From Gammaproteobacteria bacterium (lineage in GTDB: Bacteria > Pseudomonadota > Gammaproteobacteria > Steroidobacterales > Steroidobacteraceae), in contig JASHSR010000053.1 of NCBI GenBank assembly GCA_030038645.1, forward strand, positions 1-7,845: DNA of 7,845 bases. The letters are read 5' to 3'. The position numbers were made by a program, and so were the translations under genes. Below are positions 1 through 5,706 of the stretch, in pieces (the stretch's first letter is position 1; every line of letters begins with the position of its first letter). Under the pieces are notes generated by a model, which saw only the letters and a program-made list of their open reading frames with translations, did not search any database and was not told the DNA's origin.

Positions 1-157
1 CTATCCGCTCAGCGCGGCGATCGAGAGCACGGCCGCGACGCTCGACGACATCATCGATGAGATGCTCACCACGCGCACCTCCGAGCGCTCGGGCCGCGTG
101 ATCGACGGCGACGAGTCGGCCTCGATGGAGAAGAAGAAGCGCGAGGGGTACTTCTGA
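1..157 (+). CDS. cysD: Sulfate adenylyltransferase subunit 2 (CysD), C-terminal end only
   Basis: The reading frame runs in from the left edge (first full codon at base 2) and gives the last 51 residues of the protein before a TGA at 155-157. The ending SMEKKKREGYF is the typical C-terminus of CysD, the catalytic small subunit of ATP sulfurylase, which makes APS from ATP and sulfate in the cytoplasm. The preceding stretch (TLDDIIDEMLTTRTSER) also fits the conserved CysD tail. The catalytic N-terminal part lies outside the window. The stop codon overlaps the start of cysNC by one base (TGATG), so the two are almost certainly translationally coupled and form the usual CysD-CysN complex. The call rests on a short but distinctive tail plus the downstream partner gene. 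Confidence 0.93.
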   Translation, partial: YPLSAAIESTAATLDDIIDEMLTTRTSERSGRVIDGDESASMEKKKREGYF

Positions 158-2052
158 TGACCGCACAGCTGCCGAGCGAGGTCGTGGTGAGTGCCGCAGC
201 CACGGGCCCGGCGAAGGGCCTGCTTCGATTCCTGACGTGCGGCTCGGTCGACGACGGCAAGTCGACGCTCATCGGCCGACTGCTCTATGACAGTAAGCTC
301 ATCCATGACGATCAGCTCGATGCCCTGCGCCGCGACAGCCGCAAGCACGGGACGACGGGAGACGACATGGATCTCGCGCTGCTCGTCGACGGCCTCGAGG
401 CCGAGCGCGAGCAGGGCATCACGATCGACGTGGCGTACCGATTCTTCAGCACTCCGCGGCGATCGTTCATCGTCGCGGACACGCCGGGGCACGAGCAATA
501 CACGCGCAACATGGCGACCGGCGCCTCGAACTCCGAGGCGGCGGTCATTCTGATCGATGCGCGCAAGGGCGTGCTCACCCAGACCCGCCGCCACAGCTAC
601 ATCTGCGCTCTGCTCGGCGTGCGCCACGTCGCGCTCGCCGTCAACAAGATCGACCTCGTCGATTTCTCGGCGGAGCGCTTCCACCACATCGTCGGGGACT
701 ACTTCGGCTTCGCTCAAACGCTCGGTTTCGCCTCCGTGACGCCCATTCCGATCTCCGCCCGCTACGGCGACAACGTCACGGCGCGCTCCGAGCGCATGGG
801 CTGGTACGAGGGACCGACGCTGCTCGAGTATCTGGAATCGGTGGACGCCGATCCCGGCCTCGCCGATCGGCCGTTCCGCTTCCCGGTCCAATGGGTCAAC
901 CGGCCGAATCTCGATTTCCGCGGGTACTCCGGCACGGTCGCCTCGGGGTCGGTCGCGGTCGGTGACCGCCTGGTCGTTGCGGCCTCCGGCCGGGAGTCCA
1001 CGCTCTCGCGCATCGTGACGGCGGACGGCGATCTGCGCGAGGCGCGCGCCGGCGATGCGGTGACTCTCGTGCTGGCCGACGACATCGACATCGCGCGCGG
1101 CGACGTGCTCGCGCGCGCGGACGCGCGCCCGGAGGTGGTGGATCAGTTCGCGGCGCACGTGCTGTGGATGGCCGAGGACCCGATGCTGCCCGGCCGCTCC
1201 TACCTCGTGCGCATCGGGACGAAGTACGTCCCGGCCCGCGTGACGACGCTCAAGCACAAGGTCGACGTGAACACGCTCGAGCACATCGCCGCGAAGACGC
1301 TGGGGCTCAACGAGATCGGGCTGTGCAACATCGCGACGGCGACGCCGGTCGCGTTCGACCCGTACGCCGAGAACCGCGAGACGGGTGGGTTCATCCTCAT
1401 CGACCGCTTCAACAACGCGACCGCCGGCGCCGGAATGATCACCTTCGGCCTGCGGCGGGCGACGAACGTCCATCGCCAAAGCCTCACGATCGACCGGGAG
1501 ACGCGGGTGCGGCGCAACGGCCACAAGCCCGTCATCCTGTGGTTCACCGGGCTGTCCGGCTCGGGGAAGTCGACGATCGCCAATCTCGTCGAGAAGGAGC
1601 TCTACACGCACGGCGCGCACACCTACCTGCTCGACGGCGACAACGTGCGCCACGGCCTCAATCGCGACCTCGGATTCACGGACGCGGACCGCGTCGAGAA
1701 CATTCGCCGCGTGGGCGAGATGGCGCGGCTGTTCGTGGACGCCGGGCTCATCGTCCTCTGCTCGTTCATCTCGCCGTTCCGCGCCGAGCGGCGCATGGTG
1801 CGCGAGCTGGTCCCGGAGGGCGAGTTCATCGAGATCTTCGTCGACACGCCGCTCGAGGAATGTATCCGGCGCGATCCGAAGGGGCTCTACGCACGCGCCA
1901 AGGCGGGCAAGATCAAGCACTTCACCGGCATCGACTCGCCCTACGAGGTGCCCGAGCACGCGGAGCTCGTGCTCTCCACGCGCGATGCGACCGCCGAGGA
2001 CGCGGCGCGCCGTGTCATCGCCGAGCTGCAGCACCGCCAGATCATCGGGTGA
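157..2052 (+). CDS. cysNC: Bifunctional sulfate adenylyltransferase subunit 1 / APS kinase (CysN-CysC fusion)
   Basis: A 631-residue protein with two enzymes in one chain. The N-terminal CysN part is an EF-Tu-like GTPase: P-loop GSVDDGKS at 29-36, switch region EREQGITIDVAYRFF at 83-97, DTPGH at 108-112 and NKID at 163-166. Beta-barrel domains follow to about residue 440. GTP hydrolysis by CysN drives APS formation by CysD. The C-terminal part, from about residue 455, is APS kinase (CysC): second P-loop GLSGSGKS at 465-472, LDGDNVRHGLNRDLGF after it, and FISPFR at 537-542, the motif that carries the serine phosphorylated in E. coli CysC. It phosphorylates APS to PAPS. Both active sites look intact. 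The ATG at 157 overlaps the cysD stop codon, which fixes the start. Separate cysN and cysC genes occur in enterics, while the fusion is common in many other proteobacteria. The gene ends before the convergent palindrome, a plausible terminator. Confidence 0.97.
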   Translation: MTAQLPSEVVVSAAATGPAKGLLRFLTCGSVDDGKSTLIGRLLYDSKLIHDDQLDALRRDSRKHGTTGDDMDLALLVDGLEAEREQGITIDVAYRFFSTPRRSFIVADTPGHEQYTRNMATGASNSEAAVILIDARKGVLTQTRRHSYICALLGVRHVALAVNKIDLVDFSAERFHHIVGDYFGFAQTLGFASVTPIPISARYGDNVTARSERMGWYEGPTLLEYLESVDADPGLADRPFRFPVQWVNRPNLDFRGYSGTVASGSVAVGDRLVVAASGRESTLSRIVTADGDLREARAGDAVTLVLADDIDIARGDVLARADARPEVVDQFAAHVLWMAEDPMLPGRSYLVRIGTKYVPARVTTLKHKVDVNTLEHIAAKTLGLNEIGLCNIATATPVAFDPYAENRETGGFILIDRFNNATAGAGMITFGLRRATNVHRQSLTIDRETRVRRNGHKPVILWFTGLSGSGKSTIANLVEKELYTHGAHTYLLDGDNVRHGLNRDLGFTDADRVENIRRVGEMARLFVDAGLIVLCSFISPFRAERRMVRELVPEGEFIEIFVDTPLEECIRRDPKGLYARAKAGKIKHFTGIDSPYEVPEHAELVLSTRDATAEDAARRVIAELQHRQIIG

Positions 2053-2067
2053 GTCGGCCACGCCCGA

Positions 2068-2110
2068 CGCTGATGTCGCGGGAGGGTAGCGCTGATGTCG
2101 TGGGGAGGGT
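2068..2110. repeat. Short direct near-repeat left of the palindrome (22-bp period)
   Basis: The 11-mer CGCTGATGTCG occurs at 2068-2078 and again at 2090-2100. Each copy is followed by a similar GGGAGGGT-type stretch (2079-2087 and 2101-2110). The second copy runs straight into the left arm of the large inverted repeat. It lies just after the cysNC stop codon and is non-coding as far as I can see. It may be a partial duplication of the outer edge of the palindromic element. Confidence 0.6.
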
Positions 2111-2195
2111 GGGAGCCCCCTCAGCGCCGCGCTGTTCAAGAGCGCCCCTCCGGGGCGCGTTCTACAGCGCGGCGCTGAGGGGGCTCCCGCCCTCC
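2104..2195. repeat. Long nested inverted repeat between convergent genes; possible bidirectional terminator or REP/MITE-like element
   Basis: Bases 2111-2135 and 2164-2188 are perfect 25-bp reverse complements. The pairing extends outward to 2104 and 2195 through one G-U pair (2110 with 2189), giving a 32-bp stem. The 28-base interior contains its own 7-bp perfect hairpin, GCGCCCC-TCC-GGGGCGC (2142-2158). The element sits between the 3' ends of cysNC (+) and the FAD oxidoreductase (-), where a hairpin could stop or process both transcripts. It lacks a U-tract, so a classic intrinsic terminator is not obvious. Its size and flanking short repeats would also fit a dispersed palindromic repeat. 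Only one full copy is present in this window. Confidence 0.85.
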
Positions 2196-2248
2196 TGCTG
2201 ACTCGCCTGCCGCTTTACGCTCCCACCCTCTGCTGACTCGCCTGCCGC
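2183..2248. repeat. Direct repeat of about 30 bp at the right end of the palindrome
   Basis: Bases 2183-2213 and 2219-2248 are near-identical copies, each starting GCTCCC and ending TGCTGACTCGCCTGCCGC. They differ by one G/A substitution and a one-base length change, and are separated by TTTAC. The first copy overlaps the right arm of the inverted repeat. The second copy can also pair with the left arm: 2219-2230 is the perfect complement of 2105-2116, replacing the G-U pair with A-T. Two alternative foldings of the transcript are therefore possible. The second copy ends 20 bases from the stop codon of the convergent gene. Confidence 0.8.
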
Positions 2249-2267
2249 ACCCCGGGGCCTCGGGCGA

Positions 2268-3365
2268 TCACATCCCGCGGAGCAGGGTGGCGACGTGCTC
2301 GGCGATGGCAAGCGATGCGGTGAGGCCGGGAGACTCGATGCCGAAGAGATTGACGAGCGGCGCCCCGTGCGTCTCGGGGCCCTCGATGCGGAAGTCGGCC
2401 GGCGGCTCGCCGGGACCGGAGATCTTCGAGCGGATGCCCGCGTAGGCAGGCTGCAAGTCGCCGTCCGCGAGCGCGGGCCAGTAGCTGCGGATGGCGGCGT
2501 AGAAGTGCGCGGCGCGCGCCGGATCGACGGCATAGTCCGGCCTCTCGATCCATTGCACGTCCGGCCCGAACCGCGCGCGGCCGGCGAGGTCGAGCGTCAA
2601 ATGCACCCCGAGGCCGCCCGGCTCCGGCAGGGGATAAACGAGACGCGTGAAGGGCGAGCGGCTCCTCAGCGTGAAGTAGCTGCCCTTCGCGAGGTAGCTG
2701 CGCGGAATTCGATCCTCGGGGAAACCCTCCGTCGCTCGCGCGAGCGCGGGCGCATCGAGACCCGCCGCGTTCACGACGAGCGAGGCGGCGAGCGAGGCCG
2801 GCGCGCCGTTCACGGCGATCGCGACTGCATCGCCCTCGAGCCGCATGCGCGTTACGCGGCTGCCGTACGCGCACGTCGCGCCATGGGCTTCGGCCTGGCC
2901 GAGCAGCGTGAGCAGGTAGGCGTGCGTGTCGAGAATGCCCGTGTGCGGGGAGTGCAGGGCGGCTTGGCATTCGAGCTCGGGCTCGAGGGATCGAGCCCCG
3001 TCGCGATCGAGCGCGACGAGCTCAACGCCGTTCGATCGCGCCGTGGAGGCCGTCTCCTCGAGCCGCGCGAGCTGCGCGGCGGAGGTCGCGACGAGGAGCT
3101 TGCCGCAGCGGCGATGCGCGATCCCGAAGCGAACGCAGAAGTCGTAAAGGCGCAGCCGGCCCTCGACGCAGAGCCGCGCCTTGAGGGAGCCCGGCGCGTA
3201 GTAGATGCCGGCGTGGATCACCTCGCTGTTGCGCGAGCTCGCGCCCGTGCCGAAGGTGTCGGCTGCCTCGAGCACCAGCACCTCGCGCCCGTCGTGCGCG
3301 AGCGCCCGGGCGATCGCGAGCCCGACCGCGCCCGCGCCGATCACCGCGACTTCGATCGTATCCAC
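2268..3365 (-). CDS. lhgO: FAD-dependent oxidoreductase, L-2-hydroxyglutarate oxidase (LhgO/L2HGDH) type
   Basis: The 365-residue product starts with a Rossmann FAD-binding motif, VAVIGAGAVG (6-15), with the acidic end of the second strand at E33. The segment SSRNSEVIHAGIYY (43-56) followed by APGSLKARLC matches the diagnostic block of L-2-hydroxyglutarate oxidases (NS-VIHAG-YY-PGSLKA). Later marks are YPLPEPGGLGVHLT and, near the C-terminus, AYAGIRSKI, both typical of this branch of the DAO superfamily. Family members oxidise L-2-hydroxyglutarate to 2-oxoglutarate and pass electrons on from FAD. I chose the GTG at 3365, one base after the stop of the upstream glycosylase gene, because residue 1 then lies just before the FAD motif. 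A longer reading from 3566 would overlap that gene by 200 bases. No clear ribosome site is visible, so translational coupling is likely. The exact substrate is an inference: the protein is shorter than E. coli LhgO, and related 2-hydroxyacid or amino-acid oxidases remain possible. Confidence 0.87.
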   Translation of the reverse strand: MDTIEVAVIGAGAVGLAIARALAHDGREVLVLEAADTFGTGASSRNSEVIHAGIYYAPGSLKARLCVEGRLRLYDFCVRFGIAHRRCGKLLVATSAAQLARLEETASTARSNGVELVALDRDGARSLEPELECQAALHSPHTGILDTHAYLLTLLGQAEAHGATCAYGSRVTRMRLEGDAVAIAVNGAPASLAASLVVNAAGLDAPALARATEGFPEDRIPRSYLAKGSYFTLRSRSPFTRLVYPLPEPGGLGVHLTLDLAGRARFGPDVQWIERPDYAVDPARAAHFYAAIRSYWPALADGDLQPAYAGIRSKISGPGEPPADFRIEGPETHGAPLVNLFGIESPGLTASLAIAEHVATLLRGM

Positions 3366-3366
3366 C

Positions 3367-4017
3367 CTACGGGATCCCGGCGCGCCGGCGCGCCGCCGCC
3401 GAGACGCTCGAGACGAAGGGCGAGTCCCGATCGTAGAAGCGCCAGGGCCGGCGTGCCCACTCTCCGGCGTACTCGACCCCGATCCGGGGTCCCGTGCCGA
3501 TGCGCACTTCGCGCCGTCTTCCCGCGGGCCGCTCGATCCACAGGACGTCGCCGAGCAGATCGGCACCGTTCAGCGCTCGGTCGATGCCCAGGGCGCGGCA
3601 CAGCAGCCCCGGTCCCCAGCTGCCGCCCGCGACGTTCGACAACGGCTCGAGCGCGCGCAGCAACACCGCGTGCGGCACGCCCGGCGGCGAGGTCACGACG
3701 TTCAAGCAGTTCCAGAAGCCGTAGATGAAGTAGACGTACGCGTGGCCCGGAGGCCCGAACATGACTTCCGTGCGCGCCGTGCGCCGGCCGCCCGCGGAAT
3801 GCGCCGCGAGATCGTCGGGGCCCATGTACGCCTCGGTCTCGACAATGCGCCCGACGCGCAGCGTGCGGCCGACGGCGTGCACGAGATGCAATCCGAGCAG
3901 GTCCGGCGCGACCTCGATCGACGGCCGCGCGTAGAACGAGCGGGGCAGCCTCGAGTCGCGGGCGGATCGCCTGCGGGGCACGTCGATTCCGCGAGGGTTG
4001 GAGCTCGGCAGCGGCAC
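3367..4017 (-). CDS. mpg: DNA-3-methyladenine glycosylase, MPG/AAG family
   Basis: A 216-residue base-excision repair enzyme that removes alkylated purines (3-methyladenine, 7-methylguanine, hypoxanthine, ethenoadenine) from DNA. The family signature is clear: SFYARPSIEVAPDLLG at 27-42, then RIVETEAYMGPDDLAAHS (57-74). In this stretch E62 corresponds to the catalytic Glu125 of the human enzyme, Y64 to Tyr127 and H73 to His136. The block AYVYFIYGFWNCLNVV follows, where Y96 and Y99 match human Tyr159 and the intercalating Tyr162, and N106 matches Asn169. VLLRALEPL and AGEWARRPWRFY are further family marks. Length is typical for bacterial members. The start is a GTG at 4017 with no convincing ribosome site; the first 25 residues are Arg/Pro-rich and not conserved, so a later start (for example the GTG encoding residue 13) is possible. 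It is followed after one base by the FAD oxidoreductase gene, with which it is probably co-transcribed. Confidence 0.95.
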   Translation of the reverse strand: MPLPSSNPRGIDVPRRRSARDSRLPRSFYARPSIEVAPDLLGLHLVHAVGRTLRVGRIVETEAYMGPDDLAAHSAGGRRTARTEVMFGPPGHAYVYFIYGFWNCLNVVTSPPGVPHAVLLRALEPLSNVAGGSWGPGLLCRALGIDRALNGADLLGDVLWIERPAGRRREVRIGTGPRIGVEYAGEWARRPWRFYDRDSPFVSSVSAAARRRAGIP

Positions 4018-4045
4018 GCGCCGGCGAGCATATCAAACTCGGACG

Positions 4046-4111
4046 GCCGCGAAGCCTGGCGCGAAGCGCTCTGCCGCGAAGCCTAGCGCGAGGTGCCCTG
4101 CCGCGGAGCCG
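4046..4111. repeat. Imperfect 27-bp tandem repeat across the 3' end of the BON gene
   Basis: Two full units (4046-4072 and 4073-4099) each begin GCCGCGAAGCCT, and a partial third begins at 4100 with GCCGCGGAGCC. The stop codon of the BON-domain gene (4083-4085) lies inside the second unit, so the array covers both the end of that gene and most of the 65-base gap before the glycosylase gene. One reading frame of the array would encode a 9-residue Arg/Leu-rich repeat, but that frame is not part of a supported gene. Confidence 0.75.
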
Positions 4112-4418
4112 AGCCTGCGACTTGGAGCCTGCTGTCCACGGCTCTGACGCCCGGAGTGTCGCGCGTGATCTGCTCGGCGCGCCGCGCCATCGCGGCGCTG
4201 TCCACCACGCCATCGAGAGTGACCGTGCCCTGGAAGGTGTGCACGTCGATCTCCTGCGCCTCGATCTCAGGGCTGTGGACGAGCGCGATCTCCACGCTCG
4301 CGTTGATCGCCGCGTCGCCGACGTAAGCGGTCGGACCCTCGTGCTCGCGCAGAATGCGGCATCCCGAGGCGCCGAGCAGGATCGTGGCGGCGAGAGCGAT
4401 TTGAAGAGGCGCGCGCAT
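4083..4418 (-). CDS. Small BON-domain lipoprotein
   Basis: A 111-residue protein starting at an ATG (4416-4418). Residues 1-19 form a lipoprotein signal peptide (basic start, hydrophobic LQIALAATILLG core) ending in the lipobox ASGC, with the lipid-modified cysteine at position 20. The mature part (about 37-102) is a single BON domain: GDAAINASVEIALVHSP, then IDVHTFQGTVTLDGVVDS, then ARRAEQITRDTPGVRAVDSRLQV, the usual alpha-beta pattern with the conserved glycine. BON domains occur in periplasmic and outer-membrane proteins such as OsmY and are thought to bind phospholipid or membranes, often under envelope stress. E. coli OsmY and DolP have two BON domains, while this protein has one. A GAGAA stretch about 8 bases upstream may be a weak ribosome site. 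The last residues and stop lie in a 27-bp tandem repeat. The specific function is unknown. Confidence 0.85.
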   Translation of the reverse strand: MRAPLQIALAATILLGASGCRILREHEGPTAYVGDAAINASVEIALVHSPEIEAQEIDVHTFQGTVTLDGVVDSAAMARRAEQITRDTPGVRAVDSRLQVAGSAPRQGTSR

Positions 4419-4686
4419 GGACGGTTCTCGTTGAGCGTACGCTCGAGCCGAGCAAGACGCATACCGAGCGTCCGCATTGTAGGCCGCGACGCGGCGGATA
4501 TTTTATTGAGCCACTTCGCATTTGCGGGGGTTCCGCGTCGCGCTCGACCTATTTCGCCGTAAAATGTGCACAGGTCTGCAACTTCGGCGCGCGCAGCGAG
4601 CCGTCACCCCGATGCACTCTCCGGACTCGAGCCTTTCTCCGACACGGCGCGTCGGCCGAGCGCCATCGGTCCGCGCTCGCGCGCGG
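4419..4686. other. Divergent intergenic region between BON lipoprotein and L,D-transpeptidase
   Basis: This stretch separates two divergent genes and must contain their promoters. It holds the most AT-rich patch of the neighbourhood (ATATTTTATT, 4498-4507). There is also a 13-base palindrome, GCCGCG-A-CGCGGC (4483-4495), and a small inverted repeat, CGCA-TT-TGCG (4517-4526). A possible rightward -10 box, TAAAAT, lies at 4560-4565, but I see no matching -35. The right part (4612-4686) is open in the transpeptidase frame, with candidate starts at TTG 4522, ATG 4564 and ATG 4612. Its third-position GC is lower than in the body of that gene, so I treat it as probably untranslated. Confidence 0.5.
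4476..4481 (-). promoter_or_regulatory. Candidate -10 box for the leftward BON/mpg/oxidoreductase genes
   Basis: Read on the minus strand this is TACAAT, one base from the sigma-70 consensus and about 57 bases upstream of the BON gene start codon. The GCCGCG/CGCGGC palindrome (4483-4495) falls in what would be the spacer, where a repressor or activator could bind. No good -35 hexamer is seen at 16-18 bases, so the call is tentative. Confidence 0.35.
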
Positions 4687-5694
4687 GTGGCCCACTGTCG
4701 GGCATCGGGGGCGCACGGTCGGGCACTTGCGGTCGCCAAAGTCCGCTCCCGCGGAGCGGTCGGCGCGCTCCTGCTCGCCCTCGCGCTCGCGGTTCCCTCG
4801 CTGCCGAGCTCGGCCGCCGTCTACGAGCTCGGCGCCGGCGACTCGACCCAGGTCGTCGGCGAGGACATGCACCTCAAGACGCGCTACGAGGATACCCTCT
4901 ACGACCTCGCGCGGCAGTACGGCGTCGGATCCGAGGAGATCACCCGCGCGAATCCCGGTGTGGACCCGTGGCTGCCCGGAGCGGGGACCCCAATCGTGAT
5001 TCCCGGCCGGCGCATCCTGCCGCCCGGGCCTCGCGACGGCATCGTCGTCAACATTCCGGAGCACCGCCTCTACTACTACCCCAAGCCGCGGCACGGCAAG
5101 CGGGTGGTCGTCACCTACCCGGTCAGCATCGGCAAGATGGATTGGAAGACGCCGCTCGGCGAGACGCACATCGTCCAGAAGATCGTGCATCCGTACTGGT
5201 ACCCGCCGCAGTCCATCCGCAAGGAGCACGTGCAGAATGGCGACCCGCTGCCCACCGTCGTCCCTCCGGGACCGCAGAATCCGCTCGGCGACTTCGCGAT
5301 GCGCCTCGACGTCCGCCCCGGGGACTACCTGATCCACGGCACCAACAATCCGCTCGCCGTCGGCATGCCGGTGACGCACGGATGCATCCGCATGTATCCT
5401 GAGGACGTGGCGGCGCTCTTCCCGACCGTGCCCGTCGGCACGAAGGTCTATCTGATCGACGATCCGGTCAAGGTCGCCTATGTCGATGGGCAGCTGCTCC
5501 TCGAGGTCCACCCGCCGGTCGATGACCAAGGGCAGACGATCGCGCCCCAGCTCGGGCAATTCGAGCAGCTGCTCAACCAGGCGCTCGGCCAGACGACCGC
5601 CGCCATCGACTGGGACTACGCGATCGCGACGCTGAAGGCCGCGAACGGGATCCCCGTGACGGTCGGGCTCGAGGCGGACGCCTCGACGCTCTGA
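4687..5694 (+). CDS. Exported L,D-transpeptidase (YkuD/ErfK family) with LysM-like N-terminal domain
   Basis: This periplasmic enzyme forms 3-3 peptidoglycan cross-links or attaches proteins to peptidoglycan. From the GTG at 4687 the product is 335 residues. Residues 24-38 form a hydrophobic signal core (AVGALLLALALAVPS) with likely cleavage after SSAA (about 44). A LysM-like fold follows (about 61-107: YEDTLYDLARQYGVGSEEI, then NPGVDPWLPGAGTPIVIP), and the YkuD catalytic domain spans about 117-258. The active site motif is complete: H217 in IHGTNNP, then THGCIRM with H231 and catalytic C233. WKTPLGETHI and ALFPTVPVGTKVYLI are also family-typical. About 75 residues follow the domain, a common extension in ErfK-like members. 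The start is uncertain. TTG 4522, ATG 4564 and ATG 4612 are in frame, but would give a very long Arg-rich leader, and codon use upstream of about 4729 is less GC3-biased. No strong ribosome site is visible for any of them. Confidence 0.92.
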   Translation: MAHCRASGAHGRALAVAKVRSRGAVGALLLALALAVPSLPSSAAVYELGAGDSTQVVGEDMHLKTRYEDTLYDLARQYGVGSEEITRANPGVDPWLPGAGTPIVIPGRRILPPGPRDGIVVNIPEHRLYYYPKPRHGKRVVVTYPVSIGKMDWKTPLGETHIVQKIVHPYWYPPQSIRKEHVQNGDPLPTVVPPGPQNPLGDFAMRLDVRPGDYLIHGTNNPLAVGMPVTHGCIRMYPEDVAALFPTVPVGTKVYLIDDPVKVAYVDGQLLLEVHPPVDDQGQTIAPQLGQFEQLLNQALGQTTAAIDWDYAIATLKAANGIPVTVGLEADASTL

Positions 5695-5706
5695 GCGCGG
5701 CAGCAC

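Noticed and set aside
1..2139. 712-residue open frame on the minus strand opposite cysNC
   Set aside because: It is antisense to a gene with two complete enzyme domains, is rich in Arg/Ala/Asp/Val as expected of high-GC shadow frames, and has no recognisable motif.
2053..2267. The repeats in the convergent gap as a CRISPR array or IS end
   Set aside because: There are only two right-flank copies with a 5-base spacer, and no transposase or cas gene is present in the window. This does not fit a CRISPR array, and IS termini cannot be shown.
3366..3566. Longer version of the FAD oxidoreductase starting at 3566
   Set aside because: It would overlap the conserved C-terminal part of the glycosylase gene by 200 bases, and the extra N-terminus is Arg/Ser/Gly-rich with no homology signal. 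The GTG at 3365 sits just before the FAD motif.
2295..4086. Long plus-strand open frames (477 and 293 residues) opposite the oxidoreductase and glycosylase genes
   Set aside because: No family motifs; the minus strand carries clear, motif-complete genes in the same place.
3341..4477. 378-residue minus-strand frame covering the BON and glycosylase region, including a 9-residue Arg/Leu repeat
   Set aside because: It is out of frame with both real genes. The apparent peptide repeat only reflects the 27-bp DNA repeat at 4046-4111.
4697..4735. Repeated GTCGGGCA motif near the transpeptidase start as an operator
   Set aside because: Two short copies in GC-rich DNA are too easily found by chance, and they lie within the possible coding region.
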